A DNA stretch of 64,000 nt. Origin: Todiramphus chloris collaris. Taxonomy: Eukaryota > Chordata > Aves > Coraciiformes > Alcedinidae. Both the position numbers and the translations under genes were made by a program. Shown in pieces: positions 13,135 through 26,529 of this stretch. The notes under the pieces were generated by a model, which ran no database searches, was not told the origin of the DNA, and was given only the letters and a program-made list of their open reading frames with translations. Every line of letters starts with the position of its first letter. Positions within the stretch are counted from its first letter, which is position 1. The DNA lies in the NCBI GenBank assembly GCA_025345505.1, contig JANVCC010000021.1, positions 33,474,893 to 33,538,892 on the forward strand. Reading direction: 5' to 3'.

Positions 13135-13270
13135 TGTCGAGGTGCGGGGAGCAGGGACTGCAAGGGTGGCTTCTGTGAGGAGAGGATGGGGCGAGACATA
13201 ATTGATTCCAGATGGCTCCAGCAGACCCACTTCAGGTCTGAGCCCCTCAGCCAAGATGGCGGCATCTCAG
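13135..13270. other. GC-rich block, likely repeat fragment
   Basis: A locally GC-rich block in AT-rich surroundings, containing GAGGTGCGGGGAGCAGGG and CAGCCAAGATGGCGGC. The second string resembles a segment of an avian LTR family, but the match is short. Overlapping open frames on both strands are what GC-rich sequence gives by chance. Confidence 0.35.
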
Positions 13271-13606
13271 GGAAAAGGTATTTAATAACAAAATATTACA
13301 GAGGAGTATCAGGAGTGACCAAAAAATGTGAGAAACTATTCTGCTCTTTCTCTGAGGGGTTAGAAATGAAGGTGTGAATTTGAGACTGGGAAACAGGAGT
13401 GGAATGCTGCTGGTTTAGTGTTTGACTTTTTGCTTCATACTACTTAACTGGCAGTAAATTAATTTTCCCAAGTTGATTCTGTTTTGCCCATGACTGTAAT
13501 TGGTAAGTGATGTCCCTGTATTTGTCTTAGCTTCTCATGGAGGAGTGATACAGTTCATTTAAAGAATCATCATCAAAGATATTAGCAAAAGTGATTTTTA
13601 AGATGA

Positions 13607-14194
13607 TGTTGTGGTTTGACCTTGTCTGGATTCCAGGTGCCCACCAAGCTACTCTGTCACTCCCTACCACCTCCTCTCAGCTGGACCAGGGGGAAGAAAA
13701 TGAGAAAGCAAGATGAACCTCATAGGTTAAGACAAAGGCAGTTTAATGAAAAGAGAAGCACAGCCATGCATGGAAGCAAAAGAAAACAAGATTTACTCTT
13801 TACTTCCCATCATCAGACGATGTCTGTCCCCTTTTCTGGGAAGTAGGGTTGCAAACATGTAGTGGTTGCTCTGGAGGACAAGAAGATGTGTGTGTGTGTG
13901 TGTGTGTCCCATTTTTTTTTTTTTTAGATTTACTATTAAGCTGACATCATGTGGAATATCCCATGGTCAGTTTGTATCAGCTGTCCCAGTTGTGTCCCCT
14001 CCCAAGATCTTGATCATTCTATCCAACTGTGGAGGGGAATGTTGGAAAAACATCCTTGGTGCTGTGCGAGCCCTGCCCAGCAGTAGCTGCTACACAGATG
14101 TGTTGTCAGAAACCTTCTGGCTGTCAGTGCAAAACATAGCACTGGGAGGGATGCTGTGGGTAAAATTAACTCCATCTTAGTCAGAGCCAATGCA
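13607..14194 (-). mobile_element. Avian solo LTR (ERVL-like group), fossil
   Basis: It starts TGTTGTGGTTTGACC and ends AGCCAATGCA, giving TG...CA termini. Flanking pentamers GATGA (13602-13606) and TATGA (14195-14199) agree at four of five bases, fitting a decayed 5-bp target duplication. Inside are family landmarks: CCAGGTGCCCACCAAGC, CTCAGCTGGACCAGGGGG, ACATCATGTGGAATATCCCA and TAAAATTAACTCCATC. The reverse-strand ATTAAA near 13745 suggests minus orientation. It is related to the LTRs at 30215-31584 and 45257-45716. No internal retroviral region is attached. A (TG)n run sits inside it at 13887-13907. Confidence 0.8.
13887..13907. repeat. (TG)n microsatellite
   Basis: About ten TG units, inside the LTR at 13607-14194 and followed closely by a T run. 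Confidence 0.95.
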
Positions 14195-14235
14195 TATGAA
14201 TTTGTAGAAATGCTACTTAACAGTTTGACGGCAAG

Positions 14236-14241
14236 GTTCCC
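14236..14241. repeat. Target-site duplication, left copy
   Basis: GTTCCC directly before the LTR at 14242. The identical hexamer follows the LTR at 14959-14964. Confidence 0.9.
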
Positions 14242-14958
14242 TGTTGAGGTTTTGGGGAGTTCTTTTGTTTTCCTTTTTCTCTTAAAGAATTTTTCCATAC
14301 TTGTTCGTCAAGGAGATAAATTGCTGTACTTAAGAGAGACAAAAAGACCCGGCCACAGCGGGAGGGGTCCAGTCAGCCGAATAAAGGGGGTTGGGTGGAG
14401 TCCCTAGGGCTCTTGTTTTTTCTCCTTGCGTTAGAGGTGAGGAGAAGCTGCCCTCGTGGTGGAGAGAAGTCGTCCCCACTGCGTCTCTTGCTTCTCCTTA
14501 TGCCCCTGCTGTCTCCCGGGGATCCTGCTGGACACTGGGATCGGCTGCCCAGGGGGGTTTGTGAAGCGGGCTTTTCGTCGGCCATTGCCACGTGAAGACT
14601 GAGCTGGCTTCGGAGCGGCGGGGAGACCATCGCGCCCTCCCTGCTCCCCGGGAGCCGCCCGCACCCCTGCCGGCTGTGAGTGGAACTGAACCAAAGGGGA
14701 GAGTGCTTGCAGGTAAGAGAGGTTGGCACTGGGTTCCTGGCTCAGTTGTTACTGCCATAGTTATTGTTGTTTGTTTGCCTTGTTATATATATATATATAT
14801 ATATATTTAGTAAAGAACAGTTATTCCTATTCCTCATCTTTACCTGAAAGCCCCTTAATTTCAAAATCATAAGCATTCGGAGGGGAGGGGATTGCATTTT
14901 CCATTCCAAGGGGGGCTCCTACCTTCTTTGGCAGACACCTGTCCTTCAAACCAAGACA
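14242..14958 (+). mobile_element. Solo LTR of a class II (ERVK/alpha-like) avian retrovirus, fossil
   Basis: A 717-bp LTR with TG...CA termini: it starts TGTTGAGGTTTTGGGGAG and ends CAAACCAAGACA, a terminus I recognise from a widespread avian LTR family. A perfect 6-bp duplication, GTTCCC, flanks it (14236-14241 and 14959-14964); six bases is the length made by class II (ERVK/alpharetrovirus-like) integrases. It carries AATAAA at about 14380 and a GC-rich central part. It ends with the family segment GCCCCTTAATTTCAAAAT, then AAGGGGGGCTCC. There is no internal region, so this is the product of LTR-LTR recombination. The intact duplication makes it one of the younger LTRs in the window. Confidence 0.9.
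14784..14807. repeat. (TA)n microsatellite
   Basis: About eleven TA units near the 3' part of the LTR at 14242-14958, just before the TAAAGAACAGTTATTCC segment. Confidence 0.95.
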
Positions 14959-14964
14959 GTTCCC
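14959..14964. repeat. Target-site duplication, right copy
   Basis: GTTCCC directly after the LTR, identical to 14236-14241. Confidence 0.9.
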
Positions 14965-14984
14965 TCTATTAGTTATTTCATACA

Positions 14985-15540
14985 AAGAAAAATTTAATTG
15001 GAATCAGGCTAGAATGATATACACAGAGATTATGGATGAAAAGGGTATTGGAGGTCCTCATGAGGGAGGTCATGAGGTTCAGAATGGAACCCCTTGCTTT
15101 CAACACATGAGCTTTTTCATTTCTGTCCTTCCTTTATTCAACCCATCACAACCTGATGAAGGGGTAGGGGAGAGGTCACGTGATTGTGTGGAAGTTTGTC
15201 TGTTTGCCAAGGGTAACCCATTTCAGCAGATGAAGCTAGTGGGGATGTTCTAGGCTTGTACCTATCTATCAATGAATTTTCTTGTGTATGAGGTCATGGG
15301 TCACCCTAACTAACAGACTGTGATATCTGAGTTTGCATTTGGGACAGAAGCCTCACTTTTCCCTATGTGGGAGAGAAGGCATACAGACAAGAATAATATA
15401 TAGTATCTTGCTAAAGATCTATCATGGTCTGATAAGTTAGAAACTGTTAGGATTTAACATATCTGCCAAATTTGGAGGCTGAGAGTTTTAAGTTGGTGTT
15501 TATCTTTGCTGTTACTTTTTCATTTCCTTTCTATTAATTT
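14985..15540 (-). mobile_element. Possible old LTR fragment, unclassified fossil
   Basis: The stretch has the texture of an avian LTR in reverse orientation: a reverse-strand ATTAAA near 14995, then ACACAGAGATTATGG, ACCCCTTGCTTTCAACAC and TTATTCAACCCATCACA. I cannot place it in a named family and the limits are guesses. Confidence 0.3.
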
Positions 15541-18500
15541 CCTTTTCATTTTCTTTCTGTGTGAAGCCTGTATCTTCTAGCAGGTGAATGTTCATCTTCT
15601 TTTCAATTCCTGTGTAGATAGACACATGTAAAAAAAAAGAAAAAAAAAAGAAATTTTACCTTATAGCAGGAGTTTATAACATACTATTTGAGGAGTTATG
15701 TACCACATGTATGGATGACAGACTCTATAACCTTGGATTTAGTTCACTCTACCTGTGAATGATAAATTCAGAGCCTTTTTTTCTTACACTAGGTATCCTA
15801 TAATGTAAAGTCATTGACTAAAAGAATCAAGGATGGTGCTCATGTTTCCATCTTCCTTACTAGATGCCTATATGTCTCATTCCATCTCTATTGAGCCTCA
15901 TTCTAGAATCTAATAGTCTTGTTCTGAGTTTGCAGTGTCTGTGCAATGGCCTACAATTGAGGTCCAAGATGGAATTTGTATTCTTTTACAATCATTTGTT
16001 CAAGCATTTGGTGAATAGTTTTAGGATGATAAAATTGTTATTTCAAATCAAATTAGAATGAGACAAGTCCTGTTCATTTTATTTACTTAGGTGACTATCC
16101 TCTGCACTGAAATATTAGATAAAAAACAAGTCTGACATTGCACCATGGAACGCAAGGGAATTAGGCTTCTATCATACATGATAAATTGTTGTCCCTAGGG
16201 TGCTTAAGGTCCAAAAGCCTTTTTTCTACATTGCAAATGTCCTTAGGCAGAGATAGGTGCTCATTTGACAGTCATGAGTATCCATAATCCCAAAGAATAT
16301 AAACTTTTCCAAAAACTTTTGCCGTGATGTTGCTATTTCAGACATGGCCACCCATCACCATTCTAATCAGCTGTGAAATCTTGTTTAATTGACTTTTTCT
16401 TTGGTTTTTTTCATGATGCTTGAAAGTCATTCTTATGTTATAGATAACAGTTTAAAAACTATTTTGAAGATTCCAGTTGCTGCATTTGGCTATACATTGC
16501 AATGCACTAATTAGAATGCAACTGTAAATTACTTTTGGAGATGGATCTGAGTACCATCTTTTACATATTATTATATACTCAAACTTAATTATATATTACT
16601 ATTTTATATATAATCAACCTTTTCAGTCATCCTCATACTAATTTCGTACTATTTCTGTTAACCTGTTTTCAACAGTTGTAGAACTACAGGTTTTATATAT
16701 CATCATGCCAAATCATATTCCTGGAAAAGAAACAAACAAGATTTCAAGAGACTAACACCCTTTAAATATTTTCTATGTCATCTTATTTTGGCAGGACTGG
16801 AATGGATAGAGAATTGTTGTCTTTCTTTCCTCTCAAATCTCTTTTTAGTTGTAGTCTTTGTTTCACCTTGAGGGTAAATTGCTTGCTCCTACTAGAATAA
16901 TTTTCTTTACACTTGGGGGCCAGATATCTTTATAAGGGATTAATCCTCAAACCCCTGTAGGCCAAGTACATGTAAATGTGTTGCTTTATTAGTCATACTT
17001 GGCAAATCTGGAAAAAAGCCAATACCTATAAGGGTTTTATGAAGCACTAGGTTATAAATTGTAGAACAGCAGGGGAAACACCAAGTACTCAAGAGTTCCT
17101 GCTTCCCTTGGGTGCCTTCCTTGGACAAGTAACAGAGTGAATCCCCTTTTGTCTTTGTCACAAAGAATTGATACATTTGGAACAGGACAAGAGAAGAGAG
17201 TTATCTAGATGTTATCTATGGAAGTTAATATTTAAGACCTAGAATTGCCCTTAACTTTCATGGTACTATTTTACGTTTCTTAGTTAGCAGCATCTCAGAC
17301 CTGACAGAATTTTATTTCCCCTGAACTATGCTAAATATGTGTAAGACTTCATACACCAACTTTCCCTATAGAATACTATAGAAAAATAATTGAAAGGAGG
17401 AGTTTTTATGTCATTTGTTTGTTCTTTTCTGTAATAGTTAAAAGACTCTGTTGGCATCACTGAGTGGATAAACAGCGATAATTTTCTGATTAGGCAAAGA
17501 GGAAGGGACATGTAGTAACTATGTCTCAGACTTTTATATACTTTTTTTTTTTTTTTTTTTTTTTTTTGACATATGTATGGTTACCAGTGAAACATTACTG
17601 AGATTTGGCTATCTTTCCTATTGTAAAATTTAAAGCAAAAACATGATAGATGACAGATTATTTATTTATTTGGTTTTTGTCTTATTTACTTATTTATGGG
17701 GGAACCCAAATGCTGCTTCTCACTTTCTACAGAGAGAAAAATTAATTTAAGTCCTGTTCAAATACACATTTGTAAGAAAACTGTTGAACTTAAATTATAG
17801 AAGAAAGGCTACTGCCAAGAACAAAGGATATAAAGCTGAAAACAGGCAAATGTTTTCTGTCTTTTACATAGCCATTTGAACTAAAGAGTTGTCTTACTAT
17901 AACAACCAATCTGCCACAAAATGACAAGGCTGTGTTGTAAACATCCTTGCTGCAGACATAAGTGTATCTCAATGCCCTATAATCTGTAAGTAAAAACCCA
18001 AGATTTTTGAGATGCTATTTAGTACTTCTTGTTTAGAGAATGAGCATCTATAGGACTGTGAATATGACTTCGCTAAGCAAGAGAAATAGATTGGCAGTTG
18101 ATAAACCAGCTAAATTAACCTCTCTATAATTAGTGAATCTTGTGTATTCAAAATGGTAAGGGAAAAATTTATCATTTATCTCTTAAATTATGTTATAATT
18201 TCCTCATATACTAATGTTCTCATCAGAGTTGCAATTCTATTTATTAATCAGGGCAACTGTTTGATGTTCTATTCACCCTCCAACCAACATCTCTCTGGGA
18301 TTTCAGATCTGGAGCACCAATTTTTCTCAAGTAGCAAGGTTATCAATCAGTATCCTGAGCAATTTGTCAGGATGAGCTCAATGGTGGTCATAGCATTTCT
18401 TTCTCCTCAATCAGCAAATTAGTTTGGGTCTAAACTGAATTTTGCAAGTTGCAGAACATCCTCACCTATTTTGAACTGCCATAAACATAGGTTTTTCTTG

Positions 18501-20485
18501 TCTCTCTCATCCTCCTGTACTGTAGGATACATCTGTGCTATGTTTTATTGCTTATGTTCAGAATTGAATCCAGTATTTTAAATGTGCTTTGTCCACATTA
18601 TTAGTTGGACAGTCTGCACCTTAGTTTCTCTCTCAGAGAACTGAAAGTTTGCCCAGATATGTAAAAGTTTGCACTGAAATGTGCACATGGATAATAAAAT
18701 TCTAACTCTAGATAAAACTATAGATTAGAAAACCACAAGGGGGGGGAGGTAGTTTCATGTAGTGATTCAAATCCTCTCTTCTGAATCTCTAATTCCAGAA
18801 GGTATCTAAAATCAATACCAAATGTTTCAAAATACAGAAGTCTCTAGGTGGCCAGTTAGAACCAGTGTAGTCTTGAGAATTAGATGCACATTTTAGAGTA
18901 TGACTGTCACTGGATATAAACAGAAGATACCCAGGGAACAGTGATGGGTACCACAACTTTCTCTTTTCTCACAGAAACAGCTTAAAAGTTATTCTAGCAG
19001 AAAAACTATACATTGGATCCTGTCAGCTAATCCACTGTTCATCCTCTAATGGTAGGCAGGAACTAATGGTGTAGGGAAAGTATGTGAAACAGGAAAATTA
19101 TAGAAAGATCATTTCAATGTTACAATCTGTGAGCTGATGTCAACTAGTAGTCAAGAAGCTTCTTGAACCTTATGTTACACTTGAATGATCATGTGAGTTT
19201 CCTTTTATTTGATCTCAGTTCAAACTTACACATTGGCTTTCCTGCCTACATAGGACACTAGCTTCAAAAGAATGGTTAAGTTCCTTCATCTGAGATACCC
19301 TATATCTTTGTGAATAGGGTTCTGTTACATGACGTAGAAATTTAGCTATTCCACTTTGGGGGAAGGTGTGTTAATCCTTTGGATATTTCCCCAAATAATA
19401 GGTTCTTGTCCAACCTAAAAAACCAGCATATTCTCCTGAACACTTACTGGTTGAAAACACCAGCTGTGAAACATTAAGCTCCCATTCAGACACACAATTC
19501 ACTAACAAAATATGTTTGAATAACACTGTTATGATTCAGCTGATGTAGTTTGAAAGATCATTGTTTTAAAGCAGGTTCTAACAAATGTTCTGTGTGTCAC
19601 CCTCTAAATGCTGCTGAAGATTCTTTACTCTCTTCTAATAGGTATTATTGAATCAGTCTCAATAACAAAGCAAGGGTTAGGTATCTAATTTTAAAGTATT
19701 TTTTTCACATCTGCATATGTAATTGATATGAATATCTCTGGAAGCATTTACTAAAAAAGAATGTTTCCTTTTAGAAAATTATTAAATGTATAAATGATGT
19801 CTTCAGGAACCAATCTCCCGAAAATGTGTTTTAGATTCTGACAAATGAGGGTCTTGGAAAAATACTACATAAAAAATAGTTCATTTTAGAAGGCTAAACA
19901 TTTTTTAATTGTTAGTAATTCTATTTTGCCCTTTAGATACTCAAGGAATAAAATGTTTATCTTTTGAATACATAATTTTGCGGGTAAATTGCCTGATTTA
20001 AAAAACAAAAACAAAATAAAATAAAAAAAAGATAAAATAATAATGAGCAGGTACAATATTTTATGAATAAGCAAAATAAACTAGAGAAGTTAATGAGGAG
20101 AAACATCTATGATGAGAAACATCCATAAGGTGAAACAATTGTAAATAAAGCAATGTGCTATGAAGTCAATGAAGCTATGCATATGTCAGAAATTAAATGG
20201 TGTTAGGAACATTACCAGGCATTAGAACGTAATTGTCTATGTTGTAAAGTTGTTAGAATGGTCCCTGACATGATTTTGACACAAGCCAACTAGTCCTATC
20301 CCAAAGAAGTCCTGAACATGTTTCTGAAATTTGTGTGGGCCAGAAACTGTACCTATTATAGATAGGTAGAAAGCAATACTGAGCACGCTTTAAAAACAAA
20401 ACAAAACACAAAACAAAACAAAACAAAACAAAGCAACAATAAAAACCAACCAAAACAAAACACAACAAACCCACCAAAACACCTT
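15541..20485. other. No recognised gene; mostly AT-rich sequence
   Basis: A T run of about 27 lies at 17541-17567 and an (AAAAC)n-like tract at 20394-20474. The stretch from about 16800 to 19500 is less AT-rich than its surroundings and might be old retroelement interior, but I find no reverse transcriptase, integrase or gag signature in any frame. The frames of 60-90 codons here match nothing I know. Confidence 0.45.
20394..20474. repeat. (AAAAC)n-like low-complexity tract
   Basis: A run of A4-5C units with interruptions, free of G and T over most of its length. Confidence 0.9.
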
Positions 20486-20489
20486 TTAA

Positions 20490-21240
20490 GTGTGACTCTC
20501 AGCCTTTATAACATCTGGCACCAAACCCAATATCTAACTCCTAGACATGTTCTCTCACTATATAGAGCTTCAAGTTCAATAGTGGATTACTTCAGCTTCA
20601 TGTGTCTCCACACATGCAAGCAAAGAATAATGAGCCTATTCACACACAAAAGAATGTTAGAAATAAAGTTTAATGACAAGACAGGACAAATGGTGGAGTC
20701 TCAGCCAGTCAAGTGTACTCATCAGCTGCCAATTTACAAGTGTCTGGCTCCTTTTGTTCCTTTTCCTTCATTTTCTCAAGCCTGTTCCTCCCTGATCTGT
20801 CTTGATCTTTCCCACCCTTAACCCTTTCCCTAAACAACCTGTGATAAATCCTGTACAATCCCCAGTGTTCAGTTCCAAAATTACATCCTCCCCAGATACC
20901 TCATAGTAAATGCTACATCATTTATGCATTAGTCACCCTTAGGTTGAACAGCATTCTGGACATAGTTTCTTCTACTGAATCATCTTAGTGAGTTTTACAA
21001 TAGGGACAATGTTTTAACAATGGTCTTAAAAGTAGTTGACACTGGTTATCTGGGTTCCCCACTTTGTCTCTCTGATTGCTGCTTGTCCATTGGGTGTTTT
21101 GGAGTTTTTTTTCTGAATAGTCATTAGCAAGACTCCTAATGCTAACTTTTGCAGATAGGTGTTGGAAAAAACCTGACAGTAAAACATAAAACAACCAGAC
21201 TAAACATTTTGCCCTACCTATCATAAACCCTAACTGCAAG
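20490..21240. mobile_element. Possible old LTR, unclassified fossil
   Basis: It has LTR-like features: an AATAAA at about 20660 followed by GTTTAATGACAAGACAGG, a pyrimidine-rich stretch, then a segment ending near AACATTTTGCCCTACC. I recall similar strings from avian LTRs but cannot fix the family, the orientation or the ends. Confidence 0.3.
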
Positions 21241-21595
21241 GATGCAATTATATTTTCTGCAGTACAGATCTGAAGACTCTTGATAATGTGAAGACAGAAA
21301 TGAGTACTCAGTTACTTCATTAAATCTATTATTAAGACTTAGATTACACAACAAATGATAGACATTTTTAACGCACATCCATTGATAGAAAAAGTACAGA
21401 ACACAATGAAAAAATTATAAATTTGTGGATTAATAGTTCTGTCAGTAAAGCACTGGAGTATAATAAAAATCTCACTACATAGTATCAGGATCACATTCCT
21501 TCTGTAATTACTCTCAAGTTTTGCCTTCCCTGTTAAAAAAGTTTACTGTCAATTTGAATCAGCTATATTAAGGAATATTATTGTGAGTAAAAACC

Positions 21596-22402
21596 AGACA
21601 CCAAATTGAGCAGGAGTGTTGATCTTCTTGGGGGTAGGAAAGATCTGCAGAGGGATCTGAACAGGTTGGATCAACGGGCCAAGGTTGATTATATGAGCTT
21701 TAACAAGACCGAGTGCCAGCTCCTGCACTTTGGTTACAACAACCCTGTACAATGCTACAGGCTTGGGGAACAGTGACTGGAAAGCTGACTGGCAGAAAAG
21801 GATCTGGGGGTGCTAGTGGACAGCCAGCTGAATATGAGCCAGCAGTGTGCCCAGGTGGCCAAGAAGGCCAATGGCATCCAGTCCTGTATCAAAAATTGTG
21901 TGTCCAGCAGGAGCAGAGAAGTGATCATGCCCCTATACTTGGCTTGAGTACCATGTAAATTCTGGTATTGCAGTATAAGAAATACCTTGAGGTGCTGGAG
22001 TGGGTCCAGAGAAAGGCACTAAGACTGGTGAGGAGGCATGGATGAGGGAGTTGGGATGGTTTAGTTAGAGAAGAGGAGGCTGAGAGGAGACCATATTGCT
22101 CTCTACAACTGCCTGAAAAGAGGTTGTAGTGAGGTGGGTGTTGGTCTCTTCTCCCAGGTAACTAGTGATAGGATGAGAGGGAATTGGCTTAAGTTGCACC
22201 AGGGGAGGTTTAGATTGGACATAGGAAAAAATTCTATACTGAAAGAGTGGTGAAACACTGGAACAGAATGCCCAGAGAGGTGGTGGAATCACCATCCCGG
22301 GAGGTGTTCAAAAAAGGACATGGTTTAGTGGTCATGATAATGTTGGGTTGATGGTCGGACTTCATGCTCTTAGAGGTCTTTTCCAAACTTAATGATTTTA
22401 TG
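21596..22402 (+). mobile_element. CR1 LINE 3' half, 5' truncated
   Basis: It begins within the region encoding the segment after FADD (reads as [15 protein letters not shown] in family terms), and continues through the LHFGYNNP-type and [12 protein letters not shown]-type segments. It then follows the part encoding [21 protein letters not shown] in decayed frames and the 3' untranslated part around GTGGTGGAATCACCATCCC. It ends near ACTTAATGATTTTATGA, a worn tail. Several frameshifts and stops break it. It belongs with the copies at 1-552, 2150-2962 and 27990-30209, and it keeps the roughly 85 bases missing from the 2150 copy. Confidence 0.92.
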
Positions 22403-25400
22403 ACTGTAGCTTACACATATGATACTGATTTCAAATAAACACGAGGTTCCAACAGAATTGACTTACACTGTTAATGTAAGTGACAGTGACAGTGACAAAA
22501 CACAGCTGATTTTAAATCACAATTGCATTTCTAAAGAAAGCAAACTTAGTCTTACCAAATATTTTTTAGTGTGGATGGGTTTTCTCATGATCCTGACACT
22601 TTTTGTTCACTTTTATCTCGAACTTACTCTGCAATATGTTTTCATTCTGCAATTTACGATTTGTGACATACAGAAACTAGAAATGAAAAAAACATGCTTC
22701 TCTTTGGTATAAGATTCCAACATCCTTCTCTGTATGTACAAATTTGAAAATAGATTCACATTATTTCTGAAATTCTGCAGAATGACTTCTGCCTGTGAGA
22801 AACTTTTGTATCAATTCTCCTCCTTTGACTAACCAACTATGATGAATATGACAGTGTCAGAAAAAAAAATATGTCTTCCGGCTGAAAGACCCTGAACAAG
22901 AACCCAAATAATTAGTACAGCTGTGTTTCAGTGATGATAACATCAAAACTATTTTACTTGAAGAATGAACAAACCCACTGACATTCTGTTCTCCCACTTC
23001 GGTGGACGAAGTCTCACCCTATAGAATTGCTTAGTCTTGAATGATCCAAGTACATCAATTGCCAGGTTTATTTATGTTATTTCTTTTCTAAATGAACAGA
23101 AATCTACTCTGTCTTAAGAACATTTCACAGGAATTGTATTTTGTTACAGGAATAATTTCCTTAATTAATTCAGTACTTTAGCCTACTTAAATGCTTACCA
23201 TCACTTCATCTTGAAATGCATAGAATCACATAGTAGTATTTGCTAGTTACTACTAATAATTTAATATTAATCAGCAGATATTAACTATAGAGAAAGAAGA
23301 AAACATTAATAATTTTAAAAAAGACATCTTGAGTGTGTGGTTTATGTTGGCTTCACAGAAGTTAACCTCTAAGGAAGTCAGTTCTTTGAAATTTGAACAC
23401 CAAAGAATATGGTCACTAACCTGTATGCCTGCAACTATAAATATTGGATTCCTGCTAGCCTTCTAAAACTAAGGTGCTTCTTGTGCCCATTTGACCTCAA
23501 TTTGTCCCATAGACACCTATAGCCAGCTTTCAGAAACCTTGCTTAGACTTGTAAGTATGTGTTAAAATCTACTCATAGCACATTAAAACAGAGGGCATGC
23601 TTGAGCACACAGGGTACTTCCTGCTCTACAGAATGACTTATTCTACATAGAGCCTATTTATAGCACTTGTTTACAGGTCTGCTGGTTTAATAAACAAAGT
23701 CATGCAAACTGTTTATGAGGATATTCTGAGTATGTTACTCAAGACACTGTGAGGTACAGACATTAACCCCTAGTGACACAAGAATATTGATGCACCAGGA
23801 CTGGGTAACAGTGTAGGGCTTCATATTAATATTTCTTCTGTAATTTTATCCTGTAATTTTAATAATATGTGATTTGAAAATGTGTTCTGTTACAACATTA
23901 ACATACATTGTTTTACAGGTGAAAAAAGGAAGGAAAGGGTTCAAACAATTGCATAATTTCTATGAATTTAAGAATAAAGTTAAACATTGAAAAAAGTTAC
24001 TGAACACTAAAAACGTTCTTAGAAATTAAATTCTGAAATTTTCAGAACACTTTAATATTCCAAATATTTTTTTTAAATTTATAATTGAGTTAATTATTGT
24101 GCCTTTTGGTCCTTTGAAAACCTAACTGTGTTTTGAAGAGTTCATCACTACCCTCATCTTCAGCTGGATGCAGTCAGAATCATCATGAAGTTTTGAAAAA
24201 TGTATTTCTTTGACAAAAAATCCATAAAAGTTAGAAATAGTTTCTAATATTCCTTAGAAATTGTTTTATAAAGTTGGAACTATGTTTAATAAATTACAGG
24301 TTAGTAATGCCCTTAATCACTCCTTATTTCTTTGTGCTGGGTATTGACACTGTGGTCTATGATCATTTTATGTTATGTACTAAGTTTACTATAAGGTGCT
24401 AGAAGCCTTAGGGGATAAAAACTGTGTGGAGGAAGATGGTAAATGATGTGTGATCTTTGTGATTCAACATATAGATATCTCTTATATGTGGCTGTGCTGC
24501 ATATCGATGCAAAACATAGATCTATTCTGTCAGTTATGAAAGAATAAAATATAGGAACTATAATTTCTTTTTTATTAATAGCTGTTTCTGCTCTGATTTA
24601 CTTTATTGCATTTTGTTTTCCTTCTCAGTTTACAACTGTCTCACATCTCAAATTTGCAATGTCTAATTTAACTATTGGAAATCTTTTGAACTCCACTTTT
24701 TCACAGGTAGACAATAAGCAGGTGCAAGGAGGACAAATAACTGGAGTCTCAGAATAGCAGCTGATTAAAAACATGCCGTGTACTGCTGTACAGTGATCCA
24801 GGGCAAGGCTCTAACGTGATAATCAGGTTGAATAAGGCCATCTTAAAACCAGTAAGAGAGTAAACAGTGTGTTAGGATAATAGGGTGCTGACAGGATGGA
24901 TGCCCTGCAGCTGAATCTCTTTTCTCTTCGTGGAAGATTTTGTAATGGAGAATTAAGCATTGTCTACCTCAGGCTTGCTCAGTCAGAATGTATTTCTGCA
25001 GATGAAGCTGCTGATATGACAAGTAAAGGCACAAGGATAAGTTTTATAAAGCCTTAGTGCTTGCAGGCATGAGTCCCTGCACACTGAGCAGGCAGGGTCA
25101 GTGCTGTATCCTCTAGACAGCAACAAATTGTAAAGACTATGTAGGTAGAGAACAATAGCTGATAGAAAAATAAATCAAACACTAGTATAGGGTCTGTTGT
25201 TACTACTGAGAAATGTGTCCCTTACGGGTCTGCAAAGGATAACACTGATATGCAAACCTGCTAAGTCTTTGGAAAGCATAGTAGACTGTAAAAAATATAT
25301 ATAAAAAAAAGATATGATAAATTCACTAAAACACAAGGGCTCACTCACTAATAATAAGGATAATAATAAACAGAAGACAAGTAAATGGTGAATCAGAAAA

Positions 25401-26529
25401 AGCAAAGGATAAGGACAAAACTTAGCTACATGTCTTTTAAAATTTCCTGTGTGCCTCTCACACAGACAAGCCAAAAATTGCCCTCTCCAGGCAAGATGTA
25501 TTTTTAAAGTTCTACTTTAACAGTATACAGCTTCATAAACATACTTCTATTGCAAAACAGGACAGATTCAGTGATTCAGCTAATTTTATAAATGAATTTT
25601 TTAATATGATTGTTGACAAGATGGAACATAATCAGTGTTTAATTAAAAAAAAAGAAATAAGCAGTATTATTTGTTTATATAATTTAAACATTATTTTGTA
25701 TAATGCATCTGTATCGCTTGCAAGAAGTAACATCACCATTTTGAAGTATGCAATTTCATGAATGCTGTAACTAATGTGTGATTTTATGGATTAACAATAA
25801 TCTGGTGATTAGTTATGTGCCTAAGAAGGTGAGAGCTTCAATCAAGAGACAGTAATGAATTATTAATATTGGAGTAATTTTATGAGGTCTCTCTGTTGGT
25901 TCTTTGCTGTCCAATAATGACAGTGTTTATGCTGTTATCTTTAGCAGAATCAAAGCATACTCAGAGCATCTTTCCCATACTTGGTTGCTTACATTCATTA
26001 AATATGCACAAATACAATTATCATTGAGAATTTTATATTTACGTAAATTCTATAAAATCCTTGTTAATTTGGAAGTTAAATGCTGTCTCATACTTGCTCT
26101 CTTGCTCTCCCCCTTCCCCTCTTTCTCTCTTTCACACATGGAGCATAAGCTAAAACTGGAGGGCTATTTTATTTTATTTTATTTTTTTTATTTATTCTCT
26201 GTGGTTTTCTCTTGCTTTCTTGCTTTAAGAGTCTTCACAGACTTTCCTCATTCCACTTAAACCAGTTTACGTAATTTTTGAAGCATTTTATAGATTATTT
26301 TTTTTTAAATATAATTTTCATAAGCTACAAATCAGTCTAAAATTATGTATATTATCTTTCCATATGGTATTGTTTTGTTTAAAATGTTGGGAAGAACAGT
26401 AACCTGAGTTAATCTATGTCAAAAAGTGTTGTCTGAATTTATGTGCAATTTTTCATATTTTCCTGAATTTAGAAGGAGTTTCCTTGGAAATACTACATTT
26501 TAACCAATGGAAACACTAGTACAAGTTTT
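22403..26529. other. No recognised gene; AT-rich sequence
   Basis: Apart from short A/T runs and an (ATTTT)n stretch near 26165-26190 I see no repeat family or coding signature. The 118-codon frame at 25904-26260 ends in the low-complexity stretch and looks random. Confidence 0.5.

Noticed and set aside
12792-13377. 128-, 123- and 91-codon open frames on both strands
   Set aside because: They overlap each other, have no recognisable domain, and the right part crosses a GC-rich probable repeat fragment. No splice or promoter evidence supports a gene.
14373-14810. Several overlapping open frames on both strands
   Set aside because: They sit in the GC-rich LTR at 14242-14958. Having many frames open at once is a composition effect.
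16800-19500. Possible interior of an old retrovirus
   Set aside because: The composition differs a little from the surroundings and possible LTR-like pieces lie on either side, but no gag, pol or env signature is visible in any frame.
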